Made by a program: the position numbers and the translations under genes
Assembly (NCBI GenBank): GCA_020161365.1
Contig: JAIUNU010000001.1
Span: 486,021 to 550,020, forward strand
Length of the DNA: 64,000 bases
Direction of reading: 5' to 3'
Origin: Pseudomonadota bacterium
GTDB lineage: Bacteria > Pseudomonadota > Alphaproteobacteria > Caulobacterales > Caulobacteraceae
The notes under the pieces: model-generated
The model's input: only the letters and a program-made list of their open reading frames with translations
What the model was told of the DNA's origin: nothing
Database searches by the model: none
Shown: positions 37,261 through 47,656 of the stretch, piece after piece
Position numbering within the stretch: the first letter of the stretch is position 1
Layout of the letters: each line of letters begins with the position of its first letter

Positions 37261-38129
37261 CGCTTGGGCCCCGCCGCCTGCTGGCGCGCGAGCTCCTTGT
37301 TAAAGGCGGCTTCGGAGGCGTCGACGAACCGGGCGAGCTCGGCCGGATCGACGAAGGCGTTGGGGTCGCCGCGCAGTTGCTTCTGGCGCTTGGCCAGCAG
37401 ATTTCCCTGCTCCTCGTGCGCGGGCAACATGACGTCGGTGGGAATGGCGCGCAGCTTTGCGAAGCTGGCGCGATAGTCGGCGACGATGGTGCGGTGGGTC
37501 TTGTTACCCACGAGCGCATTGCCGGCAACGGACAGCGAGCATGGGAAGGTCACGTTCAACGGCCGCCCCTTCTCGACCACCGCCGTCGTCCAACTGGTGC
37601 AGCCAATCGTGTGACCCGGCGTCAGGTGGGCGACCATGGCGATCTCGCCCAGCTTCAGCTTGGTCTGGTCGCCAAAGGCGCGATCGACCTTCACCGCCGG
37701 CATGGGCGTGGGGCCGTTCTCGTTATCGCCGATGTGATGGCCCTGCTCCATCGCCGGCTCATCGCCGCGCGAAATCCACAGCTTGGCGCCCGGAATGTCA
37801 GCCTTGAGTTGGGCAAGACCGCCGGCGTGGTCAAAATGAGCGTGGGTGTTGATCAGCATCTTCACGTCAGTCAGCTGGAAGCCCAGCGACGCGATGTTCC
37901 GCTCGATCTGCTTGCCGGTCTCCGCGTTCGGCCCGCCGTCCAGCACCACATGGCCCTCGGAAGACGTAATCAGCCAGGACGAGATGCCCTCGGTGCCGAC
38001 ATAATAGATGTTGCCGACCACCCGATAGGGCTTGGTCGGCTTGGTCCAGCTGGCCGGCATGCCGTCGGCGTGGGCGGCCGAGGTCAGGGCCAGCAGCGAG
38101 GCGGCGGCCGCCAAAATCAAGCGCTTCAT
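37257..38129 (-). CDS. blaCAU: Subclass B3 metallo-beta-lactamase (CAU-1 type)
   Basis: The 290-aa protein has a signal peptide (about 1-21, AHA|DG). The B3 zinc ligands are visible: HAHFDH in LINTHAHFDHAGG, His in TPGHTIGCTSW and His in MLPAHEEQG. Sequence and length match CAU-1 described from C. crescentus, a broad-spectrum periplasmic beta-lactamase. It lies between metF and metH1, overlapping both by 4 bases (ATGA), so it should be translated with the methionine genes. A housekeeping thioester or lactone hydrolase role in this context cannot be excluded. Confidence 0.92.
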   Translation of the reverse strand: MKRLILAAAASLLALTSAAHADGMPASWTKPTKPYRVVGNIYYVGTEGISSWLITSSEGHVVLDGGPNAETGKQIERNIASLGFQLTDVKMLINTHAHFDHAGGLAQLKADIPGAKLWISRGDEPAMEQGHHIGDNENGPTPMPAVKVDRAFGDQTKLKLGEIAMVAHLTPGHTIGCTSWTTAVVEKGRPLNVTFPCSLSVAGNALVGNKTHRTIVADYRASFAKLRAIPTDVMLPAHEEQGNLLAKRQKQLRGDPNAFVDPAELARFVDASEAAFNKELARQQAAGPKR

Positions 38130-39070
38130 GCGGCGGCCTCCGATGCGGCGGGCGACACCTCGCGCACGCCGAGCACACGGCAGATGGCGTAGACCAGATC
38201 GGCCCGGTTTAAAGTGTAGAAGTGGAAGTCCTCGAACCCCTGCTCCTGAAGCTTGGCGCACATCTCGGCGGCGACCGAGCAGGCGATCAGGCGGCGCGTC
38301 TCAGCGTCGTGCTCCAGGCCGTCGAACAGGTTGCCTAGCCAGGCCGGGATCGCCGTCTGGCAGGCGGCCGCCATCTTCTTCAAGCCCACGAAATTGGTGA
38401 CCGGCATGATCCCCGGCACGATCGGGATGGTGATCCCGGCGGCGCGGACCTTGTCGACGTACCGCAGGAAGGCGTCGAGATCGAAAAAGAACTGGCTGAT
38501 GCCCAGGGTCGCCCCAGCGTCGACCTTCTGCTTCAGGACGTCGATGTCGTGTTCCAGCGAGGGGCTTTCGGGATGCTTCTCAGGATAGACCCCGACCAGC
38601 ACCTCGAACGGCGCAATCCCGCGCACGGCCTTGGTCAGCTCTGTGGCGTTGGCGTACCCGTCGGCGCGCGGCACATAGACCCCGCCGATACCCCCCTCGC
38701 CTGGAGGCGGATCGCCGCGCAGCGAGACGATGTGGCGAACGCCCGTCTCCCAGTACTCGCGGATGACGTCGTCGACCTCGTCGCGGCTGGCGCCAACGCA
38801 GGTCAGGTGCGCCGCCGGCTTGAGGCTGGTCTCGTCCAGGATGCGCTTGACGGTGCGGTGCGTGCGCTCGCGCGTCGAGCCGCCCGCGCCATAGGTCACG
38901 GACACGAAAGCCGGATCTAGCGGCGCCAGGCGCGTGATCGCCGCCCACAGGCTCTCTTCCATCTGTGGGGTCTTGGGCGGGAAAAACTCGAACGATACGC
39001 GCGGACGCCCCGTACGTTCGCCGGCGCGCGCCACGGGGCCAATCACCCGACGGGTAGGCGGAAGAGTCAT
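38126..39070 (-). CDS. metF: 5,10-methylenetetrahydrofolate reductase
   Basis: MetF makes 5-methyl-THF for MetH using FAD and NADH. The 314-aa protein has VSFEFFPPKTPQMEE (about 25-39), FVSVTYGAGGSTRERT, AHLTCVGASRDEVDDV and IPIVPGIMPVTNF, all standard MetF blocks. ATG 39070 follows AAAGGAG. Translation is coupled to the regulator upstream and to the beta-lactamase gene downstream, each by ATGA. Confidence 0.96.
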   Translation of the reverse strand: MTLPPTRRVIGPVARAGERTGRPRVSFEFFPPKTPQMEESLWAAITRLAPLDPAFVSVTYGAGGSTRERTHRTVKRILDETSLKPAAHLTCVGASRDEVDDVIREYWETGVRHIVSLRGDPPPGEGGIGGVYVPRADGYANATELTKAVRGIAPFEVLVGVYPEKHPESPSLEHDIDVLKQKVDAGATLGISQFFFDLDAFLRYVDKVRAAGITIPIVPGIMPVTNFVGLKKMAAACQTAIPAWLGNLFDGLEHDAETRRLIACSVAAEMCAKLQEQGFEDFHFYTLNRADLVYAICRVLGVREVSPAASEAAA

Positions 39071-40044
39071 GCGGCGCTCCTTTCGAGGGATGCCTTGCTG
39101 GGACGGCGCGCCGTCCAAATCTTGACGGTCAGCCCCTCGGCCGTGGCAGGCGGGAGCGCGATATTGCTTTCCAGCGCAAGCCCGGCGGCCTCGATCCAGG
39201 CCACGATCTCGGCGTCGTCGAAACCCAGGCGGCGGTGCTGGTGAACCTCGCGCAGGAATTCGTGATCGTGCGGGGCGAAGTCGGCGATCAGCAGCAGGCC
39301 GCCTGGCGTCACGAGGCGGGCGGCTTCGGCGACGGCGGTCGCAGGATCGGTCAGGTAGTGCAGCACCTGGTGGACGGTGACGAGATCGGCGCAGCCGCCT
39401 GGCAGGCCGGTCCGGAAGATGTCGCCATGCCGCAGCTCGCAGGCGGTGAGGCCGGCCTTGGCGACCTCGTCGCGGGCGATGTTCAGCATCTGCTGCGAAA
39501 GATCCAGGCCCAGCGCATTGCTGGCGCGCTTACCCAGCAGCGTCAGCATCCGCCCTGCGCCCGCGCCCAGGTCGACCATCTCGTCGAACGGCCCCTCGCC
39601 GGTAGCGCGCAGGATTGCGGCTTCGACTTCGGCCTCATCGACATAGAGCGAGCGAATCTCGTTCCAGCGTGCGGCGTTGCGCGCGAAATAGGCCTGGGCG
39701 TCGGTCGAACGCTCGGCCCGAACGGCGGCCAGCTTGTCGGCGTCGGCCTGGATGGTCTCGTCGCGCGCGTCGATCAGGTCCAGCGCCTGCTCGACCAGTA
39801 ATCGCCCCGGCGACTTGGCGGCGAGACGGTAGAACACCCAAGCGCCGTCCGGGAACCGCTCCACGAGGCCCGCTTCTGCCAAAAGCTTCAGGTGACGCGA
39901 TACGCGCGGCTGACTCTGGTCGAGGATCCGGCACAGCTCCAGCACCGACAGTTCCTCGGCCGCCAGCAAGGCCAGCAGCCGAAGGCGCGTGGACTCGCCG
40001 GCGGCGCGCAGCACCTCAACAACCTGTTCGGCGGTAAGCTTCAT
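39067..40044 (-). CDS. sahR: SahR-like regulator: ArsR winged helix fused to SAM-methyltransferase-like domain
   Basis: The 325-aa protein has an N-terminal ArsR helix-turn-helix (about 1-75, ILDQSQPRVSRHLKLLAEAGLVERF) and a C-terminal class I methyltransferase-like domain (MVDLGAGAGRMLTLLG, about 150-165). This fusion is the architecture of SahR, which senses S-adenosylhomocysteine and represses methionine-cycle genes in Proteobacteria. It is the first gene of the metF-bla-metH operon. A 24-bp palindrome directly precedes its start, indicating autoregulation of the operon. It could alternatively have retained methyltransferase activity. The symbol is by inference. Confidence 0.82.
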   Translation of the reverse strand: MKLTAEQVVEVLRAAGESTRLRLLALLAAEELSVLELCRILDQSQPRVSRHLKLLAEAGLVERFPDGAWVFYRLAAKSPGRLLVEQALDLIDARDETIQADADKLAAVRAERSTDAQAYFARNAARWNEIRSLYVDEAEVEAAILRATGEGPFDEMVDLGAGAGRMLTLLGKRASNALGLDLSQQMLNIARDEVAKAGLTACELRHGDIFRTGLPGGCADLVTVHQVLHYLTDPATAVAEAARLVTPGGLLLIADFAPHDHEFLREVHQHRRLGFDDAEIVAWIEAAGLALESNIALPPATAEGLTVKIWTARRPSKASLERSAA

Positions 40045-40046
40045 GA

Positions 40047-40070
40047 GGACATAAAGATATCTTTATGTCC
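40047..40070. promoter_or_regulatory. 24-bp perfect palindromic operator before the sahR-metF operon
   Basis: GGACATAAAGAT (40047-40058) is followed immediately by its exact reverse complement (40059-40070). It ends 2 bases before the start codon of the SahR-like gene (ATG at 40044 on the minus strand). A perfect 24-bp palindrome of this AT-rich type in a 67% GC genome is a strong operator candidate for the adjacent ArsR-type regulator. Confidence 0.85.
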
Positions 40071-40087
40071 GATTTGGCAAGAGGAAC

Positions 40088-40465
40088 TTATGCCTCTGAG
40101 TCGCCTTTGACGGGCTCCCAGAGCTCAATCTTCACCCCTGCGGGGTCCATGAGCCAAGCGAACCGACCCATGCCGTCCTCGTCCTGACGCCCGATGGGCT
40201 CGACACCCTCAGCGGCCGCCTTGAACAGGACGCCGTCCATATCATCGACAATGAAATTGATCATGAACGGCGACGTCGATGGCGCGAAATATTGCGTGTC
40301 CGACGCAAAGGGTGACCAGGTCGTCGAGGTCGACCGGGGATGTTCGAACACCGCCCCGCCCCAGTCATGGATCTCGAAACCTAGCACCCGCGCGTACCAG
40401 TCACGGACCGCCTTTGGGTCCTGCGCCTTGTAGAAGATCCCGCCCAGTCCCAGCACCTTGGCCAC
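40088..40465 (-). CDS. VOC (glyoxalase-like) family protein
   Basis: The 125-aa protein has the paired beta-alpha-beta-beta-beta modules of the VOC superfamily: LGLGGIFYKAQDPKAVRDWYARVLGFEI at the N-terminus and MINFIVDDMDGVLFKAAAEGVEPIG then FAWLMDPAGVKIELWEP at the C-terminus. Substrate unknown. It follows the HxlR regulator gene by 1 base on the same strand and is likely its cotranscribed partner. Confidence 0.86.
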   Translation of the reverse strand: MAKVLGLGGIFYKAQDPKAVRDWYARVLGFEIHDWGGAVFEHPRSTSTTWSPFASDTQYFAPSTSPFMINFIVDDMDGVLFKAAAEGVEPIGRQDEDGMGRFAWLMDPAGVKIELWEPVKGDSEA

Positions 40466-40466
40466 G

Positions 40467-40820
40467 TCAGGTCTCCAGCGCGCTCGCCCAATCCTCGGAC
40501 CACCTTAGCAGGGGCCACAGCGCGATGATCAAGTCCGCGCCGCGCGAGCTCAGGCGATATCCGCCGTCAACAGCGACGATATCCGCCGCTCGCAGTTCCG
40601 CCAGACGGGTGTTCAGGGTCCCGGGCGGCAGTTCAGCCGCCGCCTGCAGCGCTCTGAATGTCAATACGCGCGCCTCGCGCAGCTCCCAGACGATCCGCAG
40701 GGCGCCACGACGCCCCAACAGGTCGAGGGCGGCCATGATGGGGCGGCCAGAGTCCGAGCCACGAACGGGACCGCCCGGAAGAGGCGCTTCATTTTCTGTA
40801 GCATCGCCGCGATCTTGCAT
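40467..40820 (-). CDS. HxlR family winged-helix regulator
   Basis: The 117-aa protein has the HxlR core DLLGRRGALRIVWELREARVLTFRALQAAAELPPGTLNTRLAELRAADIV (about residues 33-80), lacking the Cys found in aldehyde-sensing HxlR proteins. It is divergent from the AhpD-like gene with an operator-like inverted repeat between them. It probably controls both that gene and the VOC gene downstream. ATG 40820 overlaps the inverted repeat; a shorter start near the MAALDLLG motif is possible. Confidence 0.8.
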   Translation of the reverse strand: MQDRGDATENEAPLPGGPVRGSDSGRPIMAALDLLGRRGALRIVWELREARVLTFRALQAAAELPPGTLNTRLAELRAADIVAVDGGYRLSSRGADLIIALWPLLRWSEDWASALET

Positions 40821-40840
40821 GATACAAATTTTGTAGCATG
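40818..40840. promoter_or_regulatory. Inverted repeat between hxlR and the AhpD-like gene
   Basis: CATGATACAAA and TTTTGTAGCATG are near reverse complements (one mismatch plus the centre). The element lies between the divergent HxlR and AhpD-like genes, 12 bases before the latter's start codon. It is a likely HxlR operator. Confidence 0.55.
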
Positions 40841-40851
40841 GAGGATTTCAG

Positions 40852-41394
40852 ATGTCGCCAAGGATCGAGCCCGCAAAAGCACCCTACCCGCCCTCTGTCG
40901 CCAAGGCCTTGGGCCGGCTGAAGACGCCCGGAGATGAGCCCCTGTCGCTGTTCCGGACCCTCGCCCGCGACGAGCGGCTCTTTGCGCGCTTCACCGGCGG
41001 CGGCTTGCTGGATCCGGGCCACCTGTCGCTGAGAGCCCGTGAGATCGTCATCCACCGCATCTGCGCCCTCAACGGCTGCGGCTACGAGTGGGGCGTCCAC
41101 GCGGCGATATTCGCCTCGGCGGTCGGTCTGGACGCCGAACGTCTCGCCGCAACCCTTGCCCCCGGCGTTGCCGACTGCTGGACCGAGGACGAAGCGTTGC
41201 TGATCGCCTTCTGCGACGCCGTGAACGCTCGCGCCGCCATCGATGACGAACTTTGGGCGCGCCTCAGCAAGGTCTTCAGCGAAGAGGCCCGGATCGAGTT
41301 GATGATGCTCGCCGGCTTCTACCGGACGGTCAGCCTCCTGGCGAACGGCCTACGCCTGGAGCCTGAAGATTTCGCCGTCCCGTTTCCCGGCTAG
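40852..41394 (+). CDS. AhpD/carboxymuconolactone decarboxylase-like protein
   Basis: The 180-aa protein has the AhpD-like core LSLRAREIVIHRICALNGCGYEWGVHAAIFASAVGLDAERLAA (about 57-100). One Cys and one His (CGYEWGVH) are present, but the usual CxxC is reduced to one Cys. Such proteins act as peroxidase-like or decarboxylase enzymes. GGAGG lies 6 bases before the ATG. It is divergent from the HxlR regulator and likely controlled by it. Confidence 0.85.
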   Translation: MSPRIEPAKAPYPPSVAKALGRLKTPGDEPLSLFRTLARDERLFARFTGGGLLDPGHLSLRAREIVIHRICALNGCGYEWGVHAAIFASAVGLDAERLAATLAPGVADCWTEDEALLIAFCDAVNARAAIDDELWARLSKVFSEEARIELMMLAGFYRTVSLLANGLRLEPEDFAVPFPG

Positions 41395-42350
41395 GCCGCC
41401 ACCGGGGTCGCGAGCGGCTCGCCATGGAAGTAACGGCGCAGGTTCTCAAGCGTCAGGCTGACCATGGCGGGGATGCTGTCCAGGGTCGCGCCGGCGGTGT
41501 GGGGCGTCAGAACCGTACGGGGAACGTCCGACCATCGCGTTGCGGGCGTCGGTTCGGTCTCGAAGACATCCAGCGCGGCCATGCCAAGAGCCCCCGACTG
41601 CAACGCCGCGATCAGAGCGTCCTCATCAATCAGCGACCCGCGCGCGATATTGACGATCAAGCCTTGCGGCCCGACCGCCTCGATCACCGCCTTATTGATC
41701 AGGTGGCGATTGGTCTCGTCAGGACGGGCGCAGACGACCAGAACGTCGCTTTCCCGCGCCAGCGCCATCAAGCTCTCGGCGCGAGGGTAGTCCGTCTCCT
41801 TGGGGCGCGGCGCCCACCAGGCGACCTTCATGTCGAACGCGCTCAGGCGCCGGGCGACCGCCTCGCCGATATGGCCGAGTCCCACGATCCCCGCCTTGCG
41901 GCCGCGAAGACCATGGCGGGGCGTCATCCGCTCGGCGTGAGACCATCGGCCGGCGCGCAGCCGCTGGTCGCCTTCGACGATCCCGCGCCACGCGGCCAGC
42001 ACCAGACCCACAGCGTGGTCGGCCACGTCAGCGGCGTTGAGCCCGGTCGAATGGGTCACCGCGACGCCGTGCGCCTTGCACCACGGCACGTCGACGCCGT
42101 CGTAGCCGACACTGACGCAGGCGATGAGTCCCAGGCGCGGCATCTCCGCCAGCATGTCCCGGCTGAGCGCCATTTCGCCCGCATGGACGATCGCGCGAAC
42201 GCTCTGTCCCGGCCCTTCAAGGAAGGCCATCCGATCCGGATAGTCCCAGAGTCGATGCACGACATACGCGCTCTCCAGCAGCGGCTGCAGCGGCATCAGC
42301 ATCTCGTGCGAGAGCAGGACATGGGGCTTCTCGGTGGCGGTTTGCGGCAT
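41391..42350 (-). CDS. D-isomer-specific 2-hydroxyacid dehydrogenase
   Basis: The 319-aa NAD(P)H-dependent dehydrogenase has GIVGLGHIGEAVARRL (about 150-165, the nucleotide-binding loop) and the catalytic residues Arg in NIARGSLID, Glu in DVFETEP and His in LTPHTAGAT. Family members reduce glyoxylate, hydroxypyruvate or similar acids; the substrate cannot be assigned. Its stop overlaps the AhpD-like gene by 4 bases on the other strand. Confidence 0.9.
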   Translation of the reverse strand: MPQTATEKPHVLLSHEMLMPLQPLLESAYVVHRLWDYPDRMAFLEGPGQSVRAIVHAGEMALSRDMLAEMPRLGLIACVSVGYDGVDVPWCKAHGVAVTHSTGLNAADVADHAVGLVLAAWRGIVEGDQRLRAGRWSHAERMTPRHGLRGRKAGIVGLGHIGEAVARRLSAFDMKVAWWAPRPKETDYPRAESLMALARESDVLVVCARPDETNRHLINKAVIEAVGPQGLIVNIARGSLIDEDALIAALQSGALGMAALDVFETEPTPATRWSDVPRTVLTPHTAGATLDSIPAMVSLTLENLRRYFHGEPLATPVAA

Positions 42351-42493
42351 CCGTTTCCTCCGAAGCGCCGGTCGAAAGCGCCAGCGTCAAAAGCGTCTCG
42401 TCCAAGCTACTCCACCTGCGGCGTTTGCACAGGCCAAAGCGGCGCGGCGGCTTGTCGCCGTCCGCGCCGCCTCGCCCGAAGGCTCTGCGACCG

Positions 42494-43045
42494 CTAGTGC
42501 CGCCCTTCGGCGAACTCTTCGATCATCTTGGCGCAGAACGCCGGCAAGTCGTCGGGCTTACGCGACGTGACGAGACCATCGTCGACCACGACCTCCTGGT
42601 CGACCCAGCGGGCTCCGGCGTTCGTAAGATCAGCCTCCAACGACGGCCATGAGGTCACTTCACGTCCCTCGACCGCGCCGGCGTTGATCAAGGTCCACGG
42701 CCCATGGCAGATGGCCGCGATCGGCTTCTTTTCGGTCACGAAGTGGCGGATGAAGTCGATCGCCTTGGGCTCAAGACGCAGGGCGTCGGGGTTGATCACG
42801 CCGCCCGGCAGCATGATCGCCTGATAGTCTTCGGGACGGGCGGACGAAAGTTCGCGATCGACCGGCACGGCCCGCCCCTTGTCGTGATGCTCCCAGCCCT
42901 GGATTTCGCCCGACTTCGGCGAGACCACCTCCACGATGGCGCCGGCGGCCTTCAAAGCCTCGATCGGCTTTTCCAGTTCAGACTGCTCGAAGCCGTCGGT
43001 GGCGAGGACGGCGACCTTGCGGCCGGCGAGGGTTTGATCGGTCAT
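42494..43045 (-). CDS. DJ-1/PfpI family protein (YhbO/YraA-type)
   Basis: The 183-aa protein has LAGRKVAVLATDGFEQSELEKPIEALKAAG (Glu of the DJ-1 active site near residue 22) and the nucleophile Cys in KKPIAAICHGPWTLI. It resembles the general stress proteins YhbO/PfpI, for which protein deglycase or protease activities have been proposed. AGGAG precedes ATG 43045. The upstream frame continuing to 43378 overlaps a terminator and is not conserved. Confidence 0.93.
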   Translation of the reverse strand: MTDQTLAGRKVAVLATDGFEQSELEKPIEALKAAGAIVEVVSPKSGEIQGWEHHDKGRAVPVDRELSSARPEDYQAIMLPGGVINPDALRLEPKAIDFIRHFVTEKKPIAAICHGPWTLINAGAVEGREVTSWPSLEADLTNAGARWVDQEVVVDDGLVTSRKPDDLPAFCAKMIEEFAEGRH

Positions 43046-43221
43046 GGCGGGAACTCCTGTGGGGGCGAGAAAGGGCCAGCCAACAACCCTCCGCCACGTC
43101 GGCGGTTCCGGGCGACCATTCCTCCGCCGCTCCCGGCGCCCCCGCGGCGTGGCGCGCATTGCGGCTGCCCCCCCTAGGGTCGCCGCCTGTGGCCCCGAAG
43201 CACCCACGGCGGCGGCAAAGA

Positions 43222-43255
43222 AAAAGGGCGGTGGAGAACCACCGCCCTTTTCACC
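43222..43255 (-). terminator. Intrinsic terminator of ettA
   Basis: A 13-bp stem (AAAAGGGCGGTGG 43222-43234, loop AGAA, CCACCGCCCTTTT 43239-43251) lies just past the ettA stop. It has A/T tails on both sides and may work in both directions. Confidence 0.88.
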
Positions 43256-43272
43256 GTTTGGAGCCTCGCGCC

Positions 43273-44940
<1,668 letters not shown>

Positions 44941-45181
44941 GAGGCTCGCGATCTCGCTGGGACGATGTTTCGGGGATTGGGCGCTGAAATAGCGGTCCGG
45001 AGGCCTTCGCGCAATCGTCGCCAGAGCGGGTTCAAGGGTTCAGAGGCCGGACGGCTGTCATCGATCCGTCGCGACAGCGTCGGAAACCCGACACGGAAGC
45101 TTCGCCGTGGCGTCGCCATGCGCTGTTAGCCGAGCCCCACAGCCGACGCCTCTCGACGTCGGGACAAAGGGGATGACTGAA

Positions 45182-47497
45182 ATGAAGAACCACCTGCTGC
45201 TGGGCGCCGCCGCTGGCGCGCTCATGATCGTCGCCGCGCCGGCCTTCGCGGCCGAGCCGACCGCCGACACCGCGCCGGTCGCCACGAGCGCTGCGTCGCC
45301 TGACACCTCGGTCGTCGATGCGGTCATCATCATCGGCCAAGGTCAGAGCCGCCAAGTTCAGACGCTGAACAATGACGCCATCACCGAACAAGCCGCCGGC
45401 ACGAGCGCCCTGAAGGCGATCGACAAGCTGCCGGGCGTCACCTTCCAATCGGCCGACGCCTTTGGCGCCTACGAGTGGTCGACCCGCATCTCGATCCGTG
45501 GCTTCAACCAGAACCAGCTGGGCTTCACCCTCGACGGCGTGCCGCTGGGCGACATGAGCTACGGCAACCACAACGGCCTGCACATCAGCCGCGCCGTCGC
45601 CAGCGAGAACATCGGCCGCGTCGAGCTGGCTCAAGGCGCCGGCGCGCTGGGCACCGCTTCGACTTCGAACCTGGGCGGCACGCTGCAGTTCTTCTCGCGC
45701 GATCCGTCTGAAACGATGGGCGGCGAGATCGATCTGACGGGCGGCTCGGACAACATGCACCGCGTGTTCGGTCGCTTCGAGACCGGCGCCATCAGCCAAC
45801 TGGGCGGCCTGCGCGGCTACGTCTCCGTCGCCGACCAGAAGAGCGACAAGTGGAAGGGTGGCGGCGAGCAGAAGCAGCGCCAGTACGACGCCAAGCTGGT
45901 GCTGCCGCTCGGCGAGCGCGGTGACCTGACGGGCTTCTACCACCGGTCGGAGCGTCGTGAGCAAGACTATCAGGATCTGTCGTTCGACATGATCAAGCGT
46001 CTGGGCCGCGACTGGGACAACACCCAGCCGAACTGGGGCCTGGCGATCGCGGCGGCCCGCGCCTACAACACGCCGGGCGCCGCTCTCCCCGCGCCGTTCA
46101 AGACCGTCGATGACGCCTACTACGCTGGCGCCGGCGTCCGTAATGACGACCTTTACGGCACGAAGCTGAACCTCGACATCACCGACCGCGTCACCCTGGA
46201 CGCCACCGCCTACCAGCACAAGAACGAAGGCCAGGGCCTGTGGTACACCCCCTACGTGCCGAGCCCGGGCTTTGGCACGGCCGGCTCGACCGCTGCGCCC
46301 CTGTCCATCCGCACCACCGAGTATGACATCGACCGGGGCGGCCTGACCGCCGGCCTGACGGTCGATATCGGCGCGCACCGCCTGGGCGGCGGCTTCTGGC
46401 ACGAAGTGAACAACTTCAATCAGGCTCGCCGCTTCTACGCCGAGACGGCCGCTGCGCCGTCGCGCAACCCGCTGGACTTCCAGTCGAACCCGTTCTTCAC
46501 CCAGTGGGAGTATGGGTTCCAGACCAAGACCACGACCGGTCACATCGAGGACGAGTGGACGATTAGCGACGCGCTGAAGGTCAACTTCGGCTTCAAGGCG
46601 ATCAAGGTCGAAAACACCGTCAAGACGGTGGTTGGCAGCGCGCTGGCGGGCACGATCGAGAGCAAGGACAACTTCCTGCCGCAGGTCGGCTTCGTTTACA
46701 AAGCCACCCCGGACTTCGAAGTCTTCGGCGGCTACACCGAGAACATGGGCGCCTACGTTTCGGCGGCCACGTCGGGTCCGTTCGCTTCGCAAAACCAGGA
46801 CCGCGTCAACTACATCGCCCGGACCCTGAAGCCGGAAAGCTCCAAGACCTTCGAACTGGGCGGTCGCTATCGCACCGAACGCTTCCAGGGCGTGGCGGCG
46901 GCCTATCACGTCACCTTCGACAACCGTCTGCTGGCGGTGGCGCAGGGCTCGGCGATCCAGGGCAACGCCCCGGTGCTGTCGAACGTGGGTTCGGTCGAGA
47001 CCAAGGGCATTGAGCTGGCCGGCACGTACCGCCTGACCGACGCCTGGAGCCTCTACGGCGCCTATACCTATAACGACTCCAAGTACGAGAACGACGTCGT
47101 CGCCCAGGACGGCACGATCCGCGCCCGCACCAAGGGCAAGACCGTGGTCAACACGCCCAAAAACATCTTCAAGGGCGAGATCGCGTTCGACCAAGCCGGC
47201 TTCTTCGCCAAGCTGGGCGTCGCCTACACCGACAAGCGTTACTACACCTACGAGAACATCGGCGGCCTGGCGCCGTCGACGACGGTCGCGGACCTGACGC
47301 TTGGATATCGCTTCGAGGGCGACGGCTGGGCCAAGGGCACGCAGATCCAGATCAACGTCACCAACCTCACCGACAAGGACTACATCTCGACCATCGGTTC
47401 GGGCGGCTTCGTCAACAGCGACCCGACCGGCGAGGCCCAGACCGTGCTGACCGCGCCTCCGCGTCAGGTCTACCTGTCGATCAAGAAGTCCTTCTAA
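45182..47497 (+). CDS. TonB-dependent outer-membrane receptor
   Basis: The 771-aa protein has a signal peptide (about 1-22, AFA|AE), a plug domain (about 45-160, with RISIRGFNQNQLGFTLDGVPLGD) and a 22-strand barrel ending in a C-terminal Phe (VYLSIKKSF). The ligand is unknown; Caulobacter has many such receptors for siderophores, vitamins and sugars. ATG 45182 is chosen because the AAAGGGG ribosome site (45166-45172) is correctly spaced; an ATG at 45173 touches it. No riboswitch motif was recognised in 44941-45181. Confidence 0.93.
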   Translation: MKNHLLLGAAAGALMIVAAPAFAAEPTADTAPVATSAASPDTSVVDAVIIIGQGQSRQVQTLNNDAITEQAAGTSALKAIDKLPGVTFQSADAFGAYEWSTRISIRGFNQNQLGFTLDGVPLGDMSYGNHNGLHISRAVASENIGRVELAQGAGALGTASTSNLGGTLQFFSRDPSETMGGEIDLTGGSDNMHRVFGRFETGAISQLGGLRGYVSVADQKSDKWKGGGEQKQRQYDAKLVLPLGERGDLTGFYHRSERREQDYQDLSFDMIKRLGRDWDNTQPNWGLAIAAARAYNTPGAALPAPFKTVDDAYYAGAGVRNDDLYGTKLNLDITDRVTLDATAYQHKNEGQGLWYTPYVPSPGFGTAGSTAAPLSIRTTEYDIDRGGLTAGLTVDIGAHRLGGGFWHEVNNFNQARRFYAETAAAPSRNPLDFQSNPFFTQWEYGFQTKTTTGHIEDEWTISDALKVNFGFKAIKVENTVKTVVGSALAGTIESKDNFLPQVGFVYKATPDFEVFGGYTENMGAYVSAATSGPFASQNQDRVNYIARTLKPESSKTFELGGRYRTERFQGVAAAYHVTFDNRLLAVAQGSAIQGNAPVLSNVGSVETKGIELAGTYRLTDAWSLYGAYTYNDSKYENDVVAQDGTIRARTKGKTVVNTPKNIFKGEIAFDQAGFFAKLGVAYTDKRYYTYENIGGLAPSTTVADLTLGYRFEGDGWAKGTQIQINVTNLTDKDYISTIGSGGFVNSDPTGEAQTVLTAPPRQVYLSIKKSF

Positions 47498-47521
47498 GTC
47501 ACGCTCTTTCCCCTCGAACTT

Positions 47522-47555
47522 GGGCCGGACGCACGTCGTCCGGCCCTTTCTTTTT
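47522..47555 (+). terminator. Terminator of the TonB receptor gene
   Basis: GGGCCGGACG (47522-47531) and CGTCCGGCCC (47537-47546) form a 10-bp stem with a 5-base loop followed by TTTCTTTTT. Confidence 0.92.
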
Positions 47556-47656
47556 GGGGGCGAGCCCGCGCCTCAACGGCGTGTCCGGACACGAAATCCG
47601 GCCGTCCCCACACGGTCTTGCTGGCGAAGCGCAGGTCGTCGCGTCTCACTGCCCCC

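Noticed and set aside
45032..47194. 720-codon minus-strand frame opposite the TonB receptor gene
   Set aside because: Antisense shadow; the receptor has signal peptide, plug motifs and C-terminal Phe.
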